Source of the DNA: Campylobacter fetus subsp. testudinum 03-427
GTDB lineage: Bacteria > Campylobacterota > Campylobacteria > Campylobacterales > Campylobacteraceae
Direction of reading: 5' to 3'
Assembly (NCBI GenBank): GCA_000495505.1
Contig: CP006833.1
Coordinates: 682,001 to 746,000 of the forward strand
DNA length: 64,000 nt
Under the pieces are notes generated by a model. The model was not told the DNA's origin. It ran no database searches and saw nothing but the letters and a program-made list of their open reading frames with translations. The position numbers were made by a program, and so were the translations under genes. Positions 9,019-18,009 of this stretch are shown piece by piece (position 1 is the first letter of the stretch; each line of letters opens with the position of its first letter).

Positions 9019-9027
9019 TGTTATACA
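9019..9027 (+). promoter_or_regulatory. Extended -10 upstream of the heme/prenyl operon
   Basis: TG-T-TATACA lies about 30 bp before the TTG start of the first operon gene and downstream of the ftsK stop. It is the best promoter candidate for the seven-gene run up to hemC. Confidence 0.45.
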
Positions 9028-9059
9028 ATTAAGCTTTATTTTAGATTAAGGATATTAAA

Positions 9060-9323
9060 TTGAGTTTTGAAGATGATATTTTTGGTGGCGATCCTAAGGA
9101 TAAGTTTTTTGATATAATTTTTAATGCAAATAGAAATTTAGTAGAAAACGAATTGGAAAAAGTTTTTATTGAGCTTGCTATTTTACGTGAATTAGCTGAG
9201 CAAAAAGGTATATCCGATATGGATATAAAGTCATTTGAAGCATTAAATGCTGATTTGGTAGAAGATGGATTAAATGATATTTATATAGGCGTAACAGGTG
9301 AAATTTTAAGTCAAAATGAGTAA
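9060..9323 (+). CDS. Small conserved acidic protein of unknown function
   Basis: I do not recognise a characterised family. The 87-residue product is acidic, soluble, with no signal peptide, membrane segment or Cys. Its middle (residues 25-60) looks like two amphipathic helices. The start is TTG, preceded by AAGGA at 9048-9052. A protein of this size stands at the head of the same operon in C. jejuni, as I remember it, so it is probably a real conserved Campylobacter gene. It overlaps the next gene by 8 bp, implying coupling. A small adaptor or regulator is possible, but nothing in the sequence shows it. Confidence 0.75.
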   Translation: MSFEDDIFGGDPKDKFFDIIFNANRNLVENELEKVFIELAILRELAEQKGISDMDIKSFEALNADLVEDGLNDIYIGVTGEILSQNE

Positions 9324-9741
9324 AATATCTCTATTTTTGATTATTGGTATTTTTTTAAATTTAAATGCTGCTGCTCCTAAATTTGAGTATGTAAAACAGT
9401 TTGAGCTGAAAAAAGATGAGAAAGCTTGGATCATATATACCGATAGAAAAGATGGTACAAAAGATATTTTTGAGTTTTCATGGACTTTATATGATAATAC
9501 GAATATGGTTTTGCATACTAAATTTAGAAATTATCCTCGCCAGATAATGCTTAGTCTTAGGCGTGGGTTAGAGCTTTATAAACAAATTATATTAGCTCAT
9601 ACTAGATTAGAAAAACAAGATGAGGTTGCTTTGTATCTTGAGTTTGCCGAGTTTAAAAAAGGAATAGCTGTTTTTAAAGCTTATACATATGATAATGCAA
9701 AGCGTATAGAAGTCGAATATAAGCCAGATAAAGGGGATTAG
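9316..9741 (+). CDS. Predicted exported protein of unknown function
   Basis: An N-terminal signal peptide is clear: Lys near the start, a hydrophobic core LFLIIGIFLNL, then an Ala-rich AAAPK cleavage zone near residues 18-21. The mature 120 or so residues are rich in aromatic and charged residues and look like alternating beta strands (for example DEVALYLEFAEF). There are no Cys, no lipobox and no known motif. It overlaps the preceding small gene by 8 bp and is followed with no gap by the prenyl synthase gene. It is therefore expressed with isoprenoid and heme genes, but its role is unknown. Confidence 0.75.
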   Translation: MSKISLFLIIGIFLNLNAAAPKFEYVKQFELKKDEKAWIIYTDRKDGTKDIFEFSWTLYDNTNMVLHTKFRNYPRQIMLSLRRGLELYKQIILAHTRLEKQDEVALYLEFAEFKKGIAVFKAYTYDNAKRIEVEYKPDKGD

Positions 9742-10626
9742 ATGGAGAGGATTGATGATATCTTAAATGAGTTTGTAGATTCACTAAATTACCCTCTTGC
9801 TAGTGAGATGTTTAGCCAAGTAAGCTCAGGAAAAAAGCTAAGAAGTAAGCTTATATTAAAAATAGCAGGAGCAAACGAAGCTAGTTTTAAGCTAAGCAGC
9901 GTTGTTGAGATCATTCATTTAGCAAGTTTGCTTCATGATGACGTGATAGATGACTCTTTGATAAGACGAGGAAAACCTAGTATAAATGCAATATTTGGTA
10001 CAAAAAATTCTATAATGTTAGGCGATATTCTTTATTCTAAAGGTTTTAATGAGATAGTTAAATTTGATATGAAAATAGCAGATATCATCTCAGATGCTGT
10101 TTGTAAGCTAAGCATCGGTGAGCTTATGGACGTAGAACTTAGCAGTTCTTTTAATACTGATAAAAAAAAGTATCTAAAAATGATATATTTTAAAACTGCA
10201 GTTCTCATAGAAGCTGCCGCAAAATCTGCTGCGATTTTAGCTGGTCTAGACGAACAAAAATACGGCGATTACGGTAAAAATCTAGGACTTGCGTTTCAAA
10301 TAGTAGATGATATACTTGATATAACAAGCGATGAAAAGACGCTAGGAAAACCTGCTATGAATGATTTTAAAGAGGGAAAAACAACTCTTCCATATATTTA
10401 TTTATATGAAAAATTAGAAAATGATGATAGGGCGATTTTAAAAAATTTATTTAAAAAAGAGCTTGATAGTGATGAAATTTTATGGATTAAATCTAAATTT
10501 AAAGAGTTTGATATTATAAATTTAAGCATAAAAGAAGCAAAAGATTTTGGTGCTAAAGCTATAGAAAGCTCACAAAATACTGAACTTAAAATGATAGTTT
10601 CTAGCATGATAGATAGGGATTTTTAA
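9742..10626 (+). CDS. ispB: Polyprenyl (octaprenyl-type) diphosphate synthase
   Basis: A trans-prenyltransferase that adds isopentenyl units to an allylic diphosphate, most likely making the side chain of the menaquinone used in Campylobacter respiration. The 294-residue all-helical protein has the first Asp-rich motif DDVID at residues 66-70 followed by RRGKPS, and the second as DDILD in the segment FQIVDDILDITSD. Both bind Mg-diphosphate. The residues before the first motif (AS in HLASLLHDD) are small, consistent with a long-chain product, but chain length cannot be fixed by eye. It may instead be the short-chain IspA type. Its TAA overlaps the hemA ATG (TAATG). Confidence 0.85.
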   Translation: MERIDDILNEFVDSLNYPLASEMFSQVSSGKKLRSKLILKIAGANEASFKLSSVVEIIHLASLLHDDVIDDSLIRRGKPSINAIFGTKNSIMLGDILYSKGFNEIVKFDMKIADIISDAVCKLSIGELMDVELSSSFNTDKKKYLKMIYFKTAVLIEAAAKSAAILAGLDEQKYGDYGKNLGLAFQIVDDILDITSDEKTLGKPAMNDFKEGKTTLPYIYLYEKLENDDRAILKNLFKKELDSDEILWIKSKFKEFDIINLSIKEAKDFGAKAIESSQNTELKMIVSSMIDRDF

Positions 10627-11894
10627 TGCATTACGTAAGTATTAGTTTTACTCATAAAAATACAGATATCGGAGTTAGGGAAAAACTCTCTTTTAGTGAT
10701 AATAATAGACGAAGGGAGATTTTGCGTCTTATAGGAGCAAATGATAATATTACTGAGTCTATGGCGCTTAGTACTTGTAATAGAGTAGAGATATTTGCTT
10801 ATGTTATAGACGTGCAGAGTTCTATCAGGCATATTTTAAACTCTATTTCTATACTTACTTTAGTACCGTTTGAAGCTTTAGAATTAAGAGCTGATATCTA
10901 TGAAGATCAAGGTGCTATACATCATCTTTTTGCTGTCGCAAGTTCTCTTGATAGCTTAGTAGTAGGCGAAACTCAGATAGCAGGACAGTTAAAAGAGGCT
11001 TTTAAATTTGCATATGATAATGAGGATTGCGGTGCAAATATCAGCAGCGCTATGCATTTTGCTTTTAAATGCGCGGCTGAAGTTAGAGCATTGACTGCTA
11101 TTAGTAAAAATCCAGTTTCTGTTTCAAGCGTAGCTGTTGCTAAAGCCAAAGAAATTTATGGCAATATAGGCGGTATGAGTGCAGTAGTCATAGGTGCTGG
11201 AGAGATGAGCCGAATAGCCGCTCAGCATCTTATAAACGCAGAAGTAAATGTGATAATTATAAATAGAGATGAGATAAAAGCGCAAAATTTAGCAAAAGAG
11301 TTAGGTGATTTAGCAAGTTATGCTAGTTTTGATAAACTTAGTGAGTATATCAACAGATATAGGCTTATTTTTAGTGCTACTGGCGCTCCTAATGCCATAG
11401 TTACTAATGAGATAATAGAGCCAAAAGATTTTCATAGGTATTTTTTCGATATAGCCGTTCCTAGAGATATAGATATAAAAGAAGATGAGTATATACACGT
11501 TTATGCAGTAGATGATCTTGAAGAGATAGTAAGAACAAATTTAGCTCTAAGAGAGGAGCAAGCAAGTATCGCTTACTCTATAGTCGGTAAATCTACAACT
11601 TCATTTTTTAAATGGAGACTTTCTGAAGGAAGTACTCCTGCTATCAAAGCTTTGCGTTTAAAAGCTAAAGATATAGCCTGTAAAGAGATAGAAAAAGCGA
11701 TAAAAAAAGGGTATATAAGGAATTGCGATAGAGATGAAGCAAGTAGGCTCGTGCATCAAGTTTTTAAAGCGTTTTTACACACTCCAAGCGTTAGACTAAA
11801 AGAGAAAAATAGCAACGATATTTTATCAAATTTAGAATATTTATTTGACGTAAAAATACAAAAAGATGAGAATTTAGAAGGGAATTTGAAGTGA
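10626..11894 (+). CDS. hemA: Glutamyl-tRNA reductase
   Basis: HemA reduces glutamyl-tRNA to glutamate-1-semialdehyde with NADPH, the committed step of C5 heme synthesis. The catalytic Cys51 lies in ALSTCNRVEIF. The SSLDSLVVGETQI motif near residue 100 follows, then an NADPH fold (VVIGAGEMSRIAA) and the C-terminal dimerisation helix. The 422-residue length is normal. It overlaps the upstream prenyl synthase by one base (TAATG) and proS downstream by 4 bp. In many bacteria HemA is controlled by heme-dependent proteolysis through its N terminus; nothing in the DNA shows a separate control here. Confidence 0.96.
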   Translation: MHYVSISFTHKNTDIGVREKLSFSDNNRRREILRLIGANDNITESMALSTCNRVEIFAYVIDVQSSIRHILNSISILTLVPFEALELRADIYEDQGAIHHLFAVASSLDSLVVGETQIAGQLKEAFKFAYDNEDCGANISSAMHFAFKCAAEVRALTAISKNPVSVSSVAVAKAKEIYGNIGGMSAVVIGAGEMSRIAAQHLINAEVNVIIINRDEIKAQNLAKELGDLASYASFDKLSEYINRYRLIFSATGAPNAIVTNEIIEPKDFHRYFFDIAVPRDIDIKEDEYIHVYAVDDLEEIVRTNLALREEQASIAYSIVGKSTTSFFKWRLSEGSTPAIKALRLKAKDIACKEIEKAIKKGYIRNCDRDEASRLVHQVFKAFLHTPSVRLKEKNSNDILSNLEYLFDVKIQKDENLEGNLK

Positions 11895-13594
11895 AATTTA
11901 CAAAATTATACATACCTACGACAAAAGAAGCGCCAAAAGATGCCACTTTACCAAGCCATCAGCTGTTAATTCGTGCTGGATTCATAGCGCAAATAGGAAG
12001 CGGACTATATAACTTTTTGCCTCTTGGAAAGAGAGTTTTAAGAAAAGTTGAAAATATCGTAAGAGATGAAATGGATAAAGCAGGAGCAAACGAAGTAGCT
12101 TTAAGCTTTGTGGTTCCAGGCGAGCTTTGGAAGCAAAGTAGGAGGTATTTTAAATTTGGAAAAGAACTTTTGCGCTTAAAAGATAGAAAAGATAATGAGT
12201 TCTTACTAGCGCCAACTCACGAAGAATCCATAGTGGATCTAGTCCGTGATAAAGTTACTAGCTACAAGCAATTGCCGCTTCATTTATACCAAATAGGACT
12301 TAAATTTAGAGATGAGGCGAGACCTAGATTTGGACTTTTGAGATGTCGTGAGTTTATAATGAAAGACGGTTATAGTTTTCACGCAAACGAAGCTGATCTA
12401 AAGCGTGAGTTTGATCTTATGGAGACGACTTATACTAAGATATTTAGTCGTTTAGGGCTAAATTTCCGCGCCGTTGAAGCTGATAGTGGAGCTATCGGGG
12501 GAAGCGGTAGCAAAGAGTTTATGGTGCTTGCAAAAAACGGCGAAGACGATATCTTGATAAGTGACGCTTCAAACTACGCGGCAAATGTAGAAGCTGCAAA
12601 AAGAGCAAAAAGAGTTTGCTCTGTGGAGCGACCGCAGAGTAACTCTATGCAGAAATTTTTTACTCCTGGTTGTTCTAGTATAGCTAAAGTTGCTGAGTTT
12701 TTCAAAGTAGATCCGTTTTATACTATAAAAGCTGTGATGAAAAAGGCTATCTATGAGGATAGCGAAAAAATAGTAGTATTTTTCGTGCGCGGAGATGATG
12801 AGCTTCAAGAAGTAAAAGCTTGTAATGCTTGCTCCGCTCTTGAGCTAAGTGATGCTAGCGAAGAAGAAGTTATAGCTGCTGGGTTAGTGCCTGGATACTG
12901 TGGTCCAGTGGGGCTTCATGAGCATATAGATTTTTATATAGATAATGAATTAGAAAATGAAAAAGAGATGATATGTGGTGCAAATGAAAAGGATTATCAC
13001 GCTATCGGAGTAAATATTATAAATTTCAACAAAGATAGATTTAAGGATCTAGCAGAAGTGAAAGCTGGAGATAAAGCGCTTGATGGTGGGGTTTTGTCTA
13101 TCACTAAAGGTATAGAAGTAGGGCATATATTTCAACTTGGAGTAAGATATTCTGAAGCTATGGGCGCTACTTTTTTAGATGAAAATGGTAAATCAAAACC
13201 GTTTTTCATGGGCTGCTATGGCATAGGTGTAAGCAGACTTGTAGCTGTTATGGTAGAAGCTAGCCATGATGAAAAAGGTTGCATTTGGAAAAAAGAGTGC
13301 GCTCCATTTATTGTGCATATAATAGTTTCAAATACCAAAGACACCAATCAGTTGGAATTTGCTTTAAATTTAGAATCCGAGCTAGAAAGTAGCGGAGTTG
13401 AAGTTTTACTTGATGATAGAAATGAAAGATTTGGTGTGAAAATGGCGGACTTTGAGCTTATCGGCGTACCTTTTGGCGTGGTTGTTGGTAAGGGTTTGCA
13501 AGACGCAGAAGTTGAGCTTATAAAAAGAGATGGGCTAGAAAAAGTTAAAGTAAGCTCAAATGAGATATTAGGTAAATTAAAAGAGATAATATGA
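11891..13594 (+). CDS. proS: Prolyl-tRNA synthetase
   Basis: A class II synthetase charging tRNA-Pro. The 567 residues follow the bacterial ProS plan. Motif 1 is near residues 30-65. Motif 2 reads FRDEARPRFGLLRCREFIMKD at about residues 136-156. The editing insertion (about 220-400) hydrolyses mischarged alanyl-tRNA. Motif 3 is FFMGCYGIGVSR, followed by the anticodon-binding domain. The GSGLYNFLPLG segment near residue 37 is typical. It starts 4 bp inside the end of hemA (GTGAAATTT context, ATG at 11891) and overlaps the next gene by 4 bp, so it sits in the middle of a coupled operon. Confidence 0.96.
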   Translation: MKFTKLYIPTTKEAPKDATLPSHQLLIRAGFIAQIGSGLYNFLPLGKRVLRKVENIVRDEMDKAGANEVALSFVVPGELWKQSRRYFKFGKELLRLKDRKDNEFLLAPTHEESIVDLVRDKVTSYKQLPLHLYQIGLKFRDEARPRFGLLRCREFIMKDGYSFHANEADLKREFDLMETTYTKIFSRLGLNFRAVEADSGAIGGSGSKEFMVLAKNGEDDILISDASNYAANVEAAKRAKRVCSVERPQSNSMQKFFTPGCSSIAKVAEFFKVDPFYTIKAVMKKAIYEDSEKIVVFFVRGDDELQEVKACNACSALELSDASEEEVIAAGLVPGYCGPVGLHEHIDFYIDNELENEKEMICGANEKDYHAIGVNIINFNKDRFKDLAEVKAGDKALDGGVLSITKGIEVGHIFQLGVRYSEAMGATFLDENGKSKPFFMGCYGIGVSRLVAVMVEASHDEKGCIWKKECAPFIVHIIVSNTKDTNQLEFALNLESELESSGVEVLLDDRNERFGVKMADFELIGVPFGVVVGKGLQDAEVELIKRDGLEKVKVSSNEILGKLKEII

Positions 13595-13983
13595 TAAAAA
13601 TTTCTCTATTTCCGTATTTTATCATCGAGGTGGTCTGCGTTTTTATTTATATTATGAATTATGGATTTTTAAATTTTTTAGGTGAAGTTTTTCTTAGTGG
13701 AATTATAGGGATAATACTTATATTTAGTTATGGATTTTCAAATTTATACTCTCGTATAGACGGTATAAATTTAAAAGATATATTTGGTTCTATGGGGATT
13801 GCGCTTGGTGGAGTGCTGCTTATAATGCCCGGTATTTTGAGTGATGTTTTTGCTGTTTTTGTCATAGCTATATCTTTGATATTAAAGATATTTGTTAAAT
13901 TTAGTACTAAGACTTATAGCGATAATGATAGGTTTAGAGATGATATAATAGATGTTGAGATAATAGATGAAAGTAAGAGATAA
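13591..13983 (+). CDS. FxsA-family membrane protein
   Basis: A 130-residue inner-membrane protein with about four hydrophobic segments (residues 5-25, 28-48, 67-85, 88-103) and a charged acidic tail. The segment LGGVLLIMPGILSDVFAV (residues 67-85) matches the hallmark of FxsA proteins, in which a Gly-rich helix is followed by PG and an Asp. E. coli FxsA relieves phage T7 exclusion by F; the normal role in other bacteria is unknown. It overlaps proS by 4 bp and precedes hemC by 12 bp. The family assignment rests on that one motif and the membrane plan. Confidence 0.75.
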   Translation: MIKISLFPYFIIEVVCVFIYIMNYGFLNFLGEVFLSGIIGIILIFSYGFSNLYSRIDGINLKDIFGSMGIALGGVLLIMPGILSDVFAVFVIAISLILKIFVKFSTKTYSDNDRFRDDIIDVEIIDESKR

Positions 13984-13995
13984 AAAGGATAGTAA

Positions 13996-14907
13996 ATGAA
14001 TATCAAAATAGCAAGTAGAAATAGCGCTCTTGCGCTTTGGCAGACTTATCATATAAGAGATTTATTGATTGCTAGGGGTCATAGTGTTGAGATAATCACT
14101 ATGAAGACAAAAGGCGATGTTATCCTTGATACTCCGCTTGCAAAGATAGGCGGTAAAGGGCTTTTTACTAAAGAGCTTGAAAACTCTATGCTTGAAGGTA
14201 GTGCAGATATAGCGGTTCATAGCTTAAAAGATGTTCCAACTACTTTTCCAGATGGATTAAAACTAGCTTGCGTATGTAGTAGAGAAGATGTAAGAGATGC
14301 GATGCTTAGTATGAAGTACAAAAATTTGAATGAACTACCACAAGGTGCTAAAGTAGGAACAACTTCACTTCGTAGAAAAATGCAGATTTTATCTCATAGG
14401 GCTGATCTTGATATCATATCTCTTAGAGGAAATGTAAATTCGCGTATCGCTAAACTAAAAAATGGCGAGTTTGACGCTATAATACTAGCTATGGCTGGAA
14501 TTAATCGATTAAACCTTTCTAAAGAAGTTAAATTTACATCAGCTATAGATACGATTCCTGCTATGGGACAAGGTGCTTTAGGGATTGAAGCTGTAGATAA
14601 AAAAGAGATTTTAGATACTATAGAGTTTTTAAATGATGAAAAAAGTGTAGTTGAGACCACTATAGAAAGAGATTTTGTACATACACTAAATGGAGGGTGT
14701 CAAGCTCCGATTGGGATAAATGCAAAACTAAAAGGAGATAAGATAGAAGTTGAGGCGATACTTGGTCTTATAGATGGAAGTGAAATTCTAAGAGATAGCA
14801 AAACTTATCCGAAATTAGCATATAAAATAGCTGGTAAAAACTTCGCAGATGAGTTTATAGCGCGTGGTGCAAAAGAACTTTTAAAAAGAGCAGAAGAGAT
14901 GGTTTAG
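13996..14907 (+). CDS. hemC: Porphobilinogen deaminase (hydroxymethylbilane synthase)
   Basis: HemC polymerises four porphobilinogens into hydroxymethylbilane using a covalent dipyrromethane cofactor. The cofactor-bearing Cys235 is seen in LNGGCQAPIG. The catalytic Asp is in HSLKDVPT (Asp79). Arg-rich substrate contacts occur in TTSLRRKMQ and SLRGNVNSR. The 303-residue length is normal. An AAAAGGA ribosome site lies close upstream. It is the last gene of the hemA operon and faces the yihY gene tail to tail, only five bases apart, with no strong terminator hairpin between them. Confidence 0.96.
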   Translation: MNIKIASRNSALALWQTYHIRDLLIARGHSVEIITMKTKGDVILDTPLAKIGGKGLFTKELENSMLEGSADIAVHSLKDVPTTFPDGLKLACVCSREDVRDAMLSMKYKNLNELPQGAKVGTTSLRRKMQILSHRADLDIISLRGNVNSRIAKLKNGEFDAIILAMAGINRLNLSKEVKFTSAIDTIPAMGQGALGIEAVDKKEILDTIEFLNDEKSVVETTIERDFVHTLNGGCQAPIGINAKLKGDKIEVEAILGLIDGSEILRDSKTYPKLAYKIAGKNFADEFIARGAKELLKRAEEMV

Positions 14908-14912
14908 ATGAG

Positions 14913-15713
14913 CTAGATAACTGGCTTATCTCTGCTTAATCCATCTAGAGCCACGCAGAGTTTTATACCGTATAAAAATATAATCCACGAAATATATATC
15001 CAAATAAAGAAAAACAGCAGTATTGAAAATGATCCATATATGCTAGAGTAAGTTTTATTATAAAAGCTATATCCTACAAATATCCACTTTGATATAGACC
15101 ACGCAAGTGAGCTTACAAAAGAACTGATCAAGATATTTTTTATGGAAAAATCTCTATTTATAGATATAAGATAAGTCACTGCAAATATCGCCCAGATAAT
15201 GATATATGGAAATATAGCTAAGAAGTTTATACCGCTTGTATATTCGCTTTGGCTGAGCATTGTTTGGATTAAATTTGAAAGCCAAAACGACATTCCAAGA
15301 CCAAGAGGCATAAGAGTTATCAAAGTCCAGTAGTTGCTAAGACTTCTCCAAAATCCACGACTTTTAGCTCCTGTTAATTTTGAAATAACAAACTCATAAT
15401 CGCTGAAAAACATTATGCTAGTAAAAAATACTGCTATAAGACCTATTATACCAAGGCTGCTTGAATTAGATAAAAACTGATCTATATATTCAGTTATGCT
15501 TTGGCTAGGAAGTAAATTTGAAAATATAAAATCTTTAATCTTAGCGTAATAACCGCTAAAACTAGGAAGTTGCGTAAATATAGATAGAGATATAAATAAA
15601 ACAGGAATTATAGATAAAAGAGTGTGAAAACTAAGACTTGCAGCAAAGTGTAAAAGCTGTTTATCTTCTAACACTTTATAGATTAGTACCAGTTTTCCCC
15701 ATATTTTACGCAT
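14913..15713 (-). CDS. YihY/BrkB-family inner-membrane protein
   Basis: A 266-residue protein with about six membrane helices. It shows the family's early segment LHFAASLSFHTLLSIIPVLF (residues 20-39) and later AVTYLISINRDF and a C-terminal aromatic helix ending in LYGIKL. Older databases call this family ribonuclease BN (rbn), which is a historical misassignment; its function is unproven, and transport or envelope roles have been suggested. It lies 9 bp downstream of glcD on the same strand and probably shares its transcript. The same rbn-glcD pairing occurs in C. jejuni as I recall it. Confidence 0.85.
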   Translation of the reverse strand: MRKIWGKLVLIYKVLEDKQLLHFAASLSFHTLLSIIPVLFISLSIFTQLPSFSGYYAKIKDFIFSNLLPSQSITEYIDQFLSNSSSLGIIGLIAVFFTSIMFFSDYEFVISKLTGAKSRGFWRSLSNYWTLITLMPLGLGMSFWLSNLIQTMLSQSEYTSGINFLAIFPYIIIWAIFAVTYLISINRDFSIKNILISSFVSSLAWSISKWIFVGYSFYNKTYSSIYGSFSILLFFFIWIYISWIIFLYGIKLCVALDGLSRDKPVI

Positions 15714-15722
15714 AAAATTTCT

Positions 15723-17102
15723 TTAAAGTCCCATTTTGTTTGGGTTTAAGATATTATTTGGATCGAATGCTTTTTTTATAGTTCTAAAAAGACTCATCTC
15801 TTCAGAGCTAAATGCAAGACCCATAAAAGGTGCTTTGCTTAGTCCTATACCATGCTCGCCAGATAGTGTTCCGCCAAGTTCGACGGTGGCTTTAAAAATT
15901 TCAGTTATAGCTTCGTGACCTCTTTTTACTGCTTCAGGGTCATCTTTATCTACCATAACATTTGTATGTACGTTTCCATCTCCGGTATGACCAAAACAAG
16001 GAGTTGTTACTTTGAATTTCGTAGATATTTCTTTGATCTTTTCTAGCAGTTCTGGTAGTTTTGAGCGAGGAACGGTAATGTCTTCATTTAGCTTCAAACT
16101 TCCATAACAAGTTATAGCTTGAGAGCAGTTACGCCTTGCAAACCAGATATCAGCTGATTCATTTTCGTCTTTTGCTATCCTAAACTCAGTTGCACCATTT
16201 TGTTCAAAAACGTTTTTTATGATATCTAAATCAGCGTCTAGTACATCTACATTTGATCCATCAACATCACTTATAAGTATAGCTCCAGCGTCTCTTGGCA
16301 GACCTTTGGCAAATTTATTTTCAACTGCGTTTATACTTAAATTATCTAAAAATTCCATCGCTACAGGAGTTACTCCTGCTGCCATAGTTTTATAAACAGC
16401 GTTCATAGCAGCATTTACGCTAGGAAATACACCCATTGCGGTTTTTTTAAATTTAGGTTTTGCGATGAGTTTTAAAGTGATCTGCGTGATAACAGCTAAA
16501 CTTCCTTCGCTTGCTATGAGAATTCCTGCTATATTATACCCAGCAACATCTTTTATGGTGCGTTTTCCGGCTCGTATTATATCTCCGTTTGGTAACACAG
16601 CTCTTAAAGCCATAACGTAGTCTTTGGTTATGCCGTATTTTGCGGCGCGCATACCTCCTGCGTTTTCGCTCACGTTTCCACCTATCGTGCTGTAGTTTTC
16701 GCTAGCAGGATCTGGCGGATAAAAAAGACCCACTTCTTCTACTGCTTTTTGTAGTTTCATATTTATGAGTCCTGGTTCTACGACTGCTACCATATTTTGC
16801 ATATCTATTTCTAGTATTTTATTCATATGTTTTTCAAATGACAAAACGACTCCGCCACTTGCTGCCAAAGCCCCACCAGTAAATCCGCTTCCAGCGCCTC
16901 TTGGGACTATAACTATTTTGTTTTCATTGCAGTATTTTAGTATATCGCTTACATCTTTTTCATCGCGTGGAAATAGCACTCCATCAGGCTCAAAGCGCTT
17001 TTTTGTAGCGTCATAGCAGTAGGCTATCTGATGAGCTTTATCAAATTTAGCGTTATCAGTACTCAGAAGCTTTTCAAAATATTTTATATGTTTAGTATCC
17101 AT
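15723..17102 (-). CDS. glcD: FAD-linked 2-hydroxyacid dehydrogenase, GlcD type
   Basis: An FAD enzyme of the glycolate/D-lactate oxidase group that passes electrons from a 2-hydroxyacid to the respiratory chain. The FAD-binding PCMH domain is at residues 35-215: VPRGAGSGFTGGALA is the pyrophosphate loop and YSTIGGNVSENAGGMRA follows. The C-terminal oxidase domain carries FGHTGDGNVHTN and SGEHGIGLSK. The 459-residue length fits GlcD. No glcE or glcF follows, so it either works alone as a D-lactate-type dehydrogenase or with subunits elsewhere. Its ATG is one base past the stop of the upstream exported-protein gene, implying one operon. Confidence 0.9.
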   Translation of the reverse strand: MDTKHIKYFEKLLSTDNAKFDKAHQIAYCYDATKKRFEPDGVLFPRDEKDVSDILKYCNENKIVIVPRGAGSGFTGGALAASGGVVLSFEKHMNKILEIDMQNMVAVVEPGLINMKLQKAVEEVGLFYPPDPASENYSTIGGNVSENAGGMRAAKYGITKDYVMALRAVLPNGDIIRAGKRTIKDVAGYNIAGILIASEGSLAVITQITLKLIAKPKFKKTAMGVFPSVNAAMNAVYKTMAAGVTPVAMEFLDNLSINAVENKFAKGLPRDAGAILISDVDGSNVDVLDADLDIIKNVFEQNGATEFRIAKDENESADIWFARRNCSQAITCYGSLKLNEDITVPRSKLPELLEKIKEISTKFKVTTPCFGHTGDGNVHTNVMVDKDDPEAVKRGHEAITEIFKATVELGGTLSGEHGIGLSKAPFMGLAFSSEEMSLFRTIKKAFDPNNILNPNKMGL

Positions 17103-17103
17103 T

Positions 17104-17829
17104 TTAGTTTCCTAAGTTTCCTAAAAGTCTTTTATAGTATTCGTCATAGTTGTTGATTTTTGCGCCATCAAGTTTCCAAAATATAGTATCTATGCCCTTA
17201 ACTCTTGTATAAAATGGAAGTTGGTAGTAATCCACGCTTCTGCTTTTGAACTTTTTAAGCACGTCAAAACTACCGCAATCAGCAAACACAGCTTCGTTAT
17301 CTAATGCTATAAATATAAGTCCTGCCGCACTTTGAGCGCACATTTTACGGAAGTCGTCTCTACTTGGATTTGGTTTGTATTCGTAGTTTAGATATGCTCC
17401 TACGATGTCTGGATGTATAAAGGTGATATTTTTAAAGTGTTCTGTTATCTCTTTGTAAATTTCTTTATTTGGCACTACTATTAGAGATCTGTCGTATAAG
17501 AAATTTAAGATTATTTCATCTCCTGCAGAGGGTAAAATCTTTGGTATCGGAAGTGCTTGCTGTTTCAAAGAGTTAAATACTTCAAACCTAACTTTAGCAA
17601 AACCGTCCTTTTTTTCGGTGACTACTGCTCTAGCAATTATCGATTTGCTGCCATCTTTGAATTTATGCATAACAACACCGCTGCTATTTACAACTATATC
17701 TGGACTATCTGTTATCTCGCCGATACCATCATGAGCGTTTAAAAGCAGACTATAGTTGGTTTTCATATTAAACTCAGCACCAAAAACAAAACTGCATAGT
17801 AGTAAAAACATAATCGCAATTTTTTTCAA
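17104..17829 (-). CDS. Exported protein resembling the PgbA N-terminal (plasminogen-binding) family
   Basis: The signal peptide MKKIAIMFLLLCSFVFGAEF is cleaved near residue 18. The 220-residue mature part resembles the N-terminal domain of Helicobacter PgbA/PgbB as I remember it: a Gly-Val-Val-His-like start (SSGVVMHKF), SIIARAVV, an ALPIPKILPSAGDEI turn, a FIHPDIVGAYL segment near residue 138, then a CAQ...GLIFIA stretch and an ADCGSF Cys-containing motif. Two Cys in the mature part (residues 166 and 185 or so) may form a disulfide. Plasminogen binding was reported for the Helicobacter proteins; here it is only inferred from family likeness. It heads the operon with glcD and yihY and has its own promoter. 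Confidence 0.7.
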   Translation of the reverse strand: MKKIAIMFLLLCSFVFGAEFNMKTNYSLLLNAHDGIGEITDSPDIVVNSSGVVMHKFKDGSKSIIARAVVTEKKDGFAKVRFEVFNSLKQQALPIPKILPSAGDEIILNFLYDRSLIVVPNKEIYKEITEHFKNITFIHPDIVGAYLNYEYKPNPSRDDFRKMCAQSAAGLIFIALDNEAVFADCGSFDVLKKFKSRSVDYYQLPFYTRVKGIDTIFWKLDGAKINNYDEYYKRLLGNLGN

Positions 17830-17862
17830 AAGTATCTCCTATATGGACAAAAATTTAAAATC

Positions 17863-17868
17863 ATTATA
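17863..17868 (-). promoter_or_regulatory. -10 element for the exported protein-glcD-yihY operon
   Basis: On the minus strand TATAAT lies 34 bp before the start codon at 17829. A loose TTGCAA sits 19 bp farther upstream. AGGAGATA just before the start is a strong ribosome site. Confidence 0.5.
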
Positions 17869-18009
17869 GCTAATTTTTTTTGAATTTTTGCAAACGAGAG
17901 CTTTTGGGGATAAAACTTTTAGATTTGTATTTTTTGGATAATGAGTTATAATCTTAAATTTTTAAGATAAATATATCAAAGAGATAATAAATATTTAATT
18001 AATATATTA

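Noticed and set aside
9060-14907. Signs of recent transfer in the ispB-hemA-proS-hemC block
   Set aside because: Codon use and base composition look like the rest of the window and the order matches C. jejuni as I remember it.
14908-14945. Terminator between hemC and yihY
   Set aside because: The only hairpin is a 6-bp AGATAA/TTATCT stem without a T-run, too weak to support.
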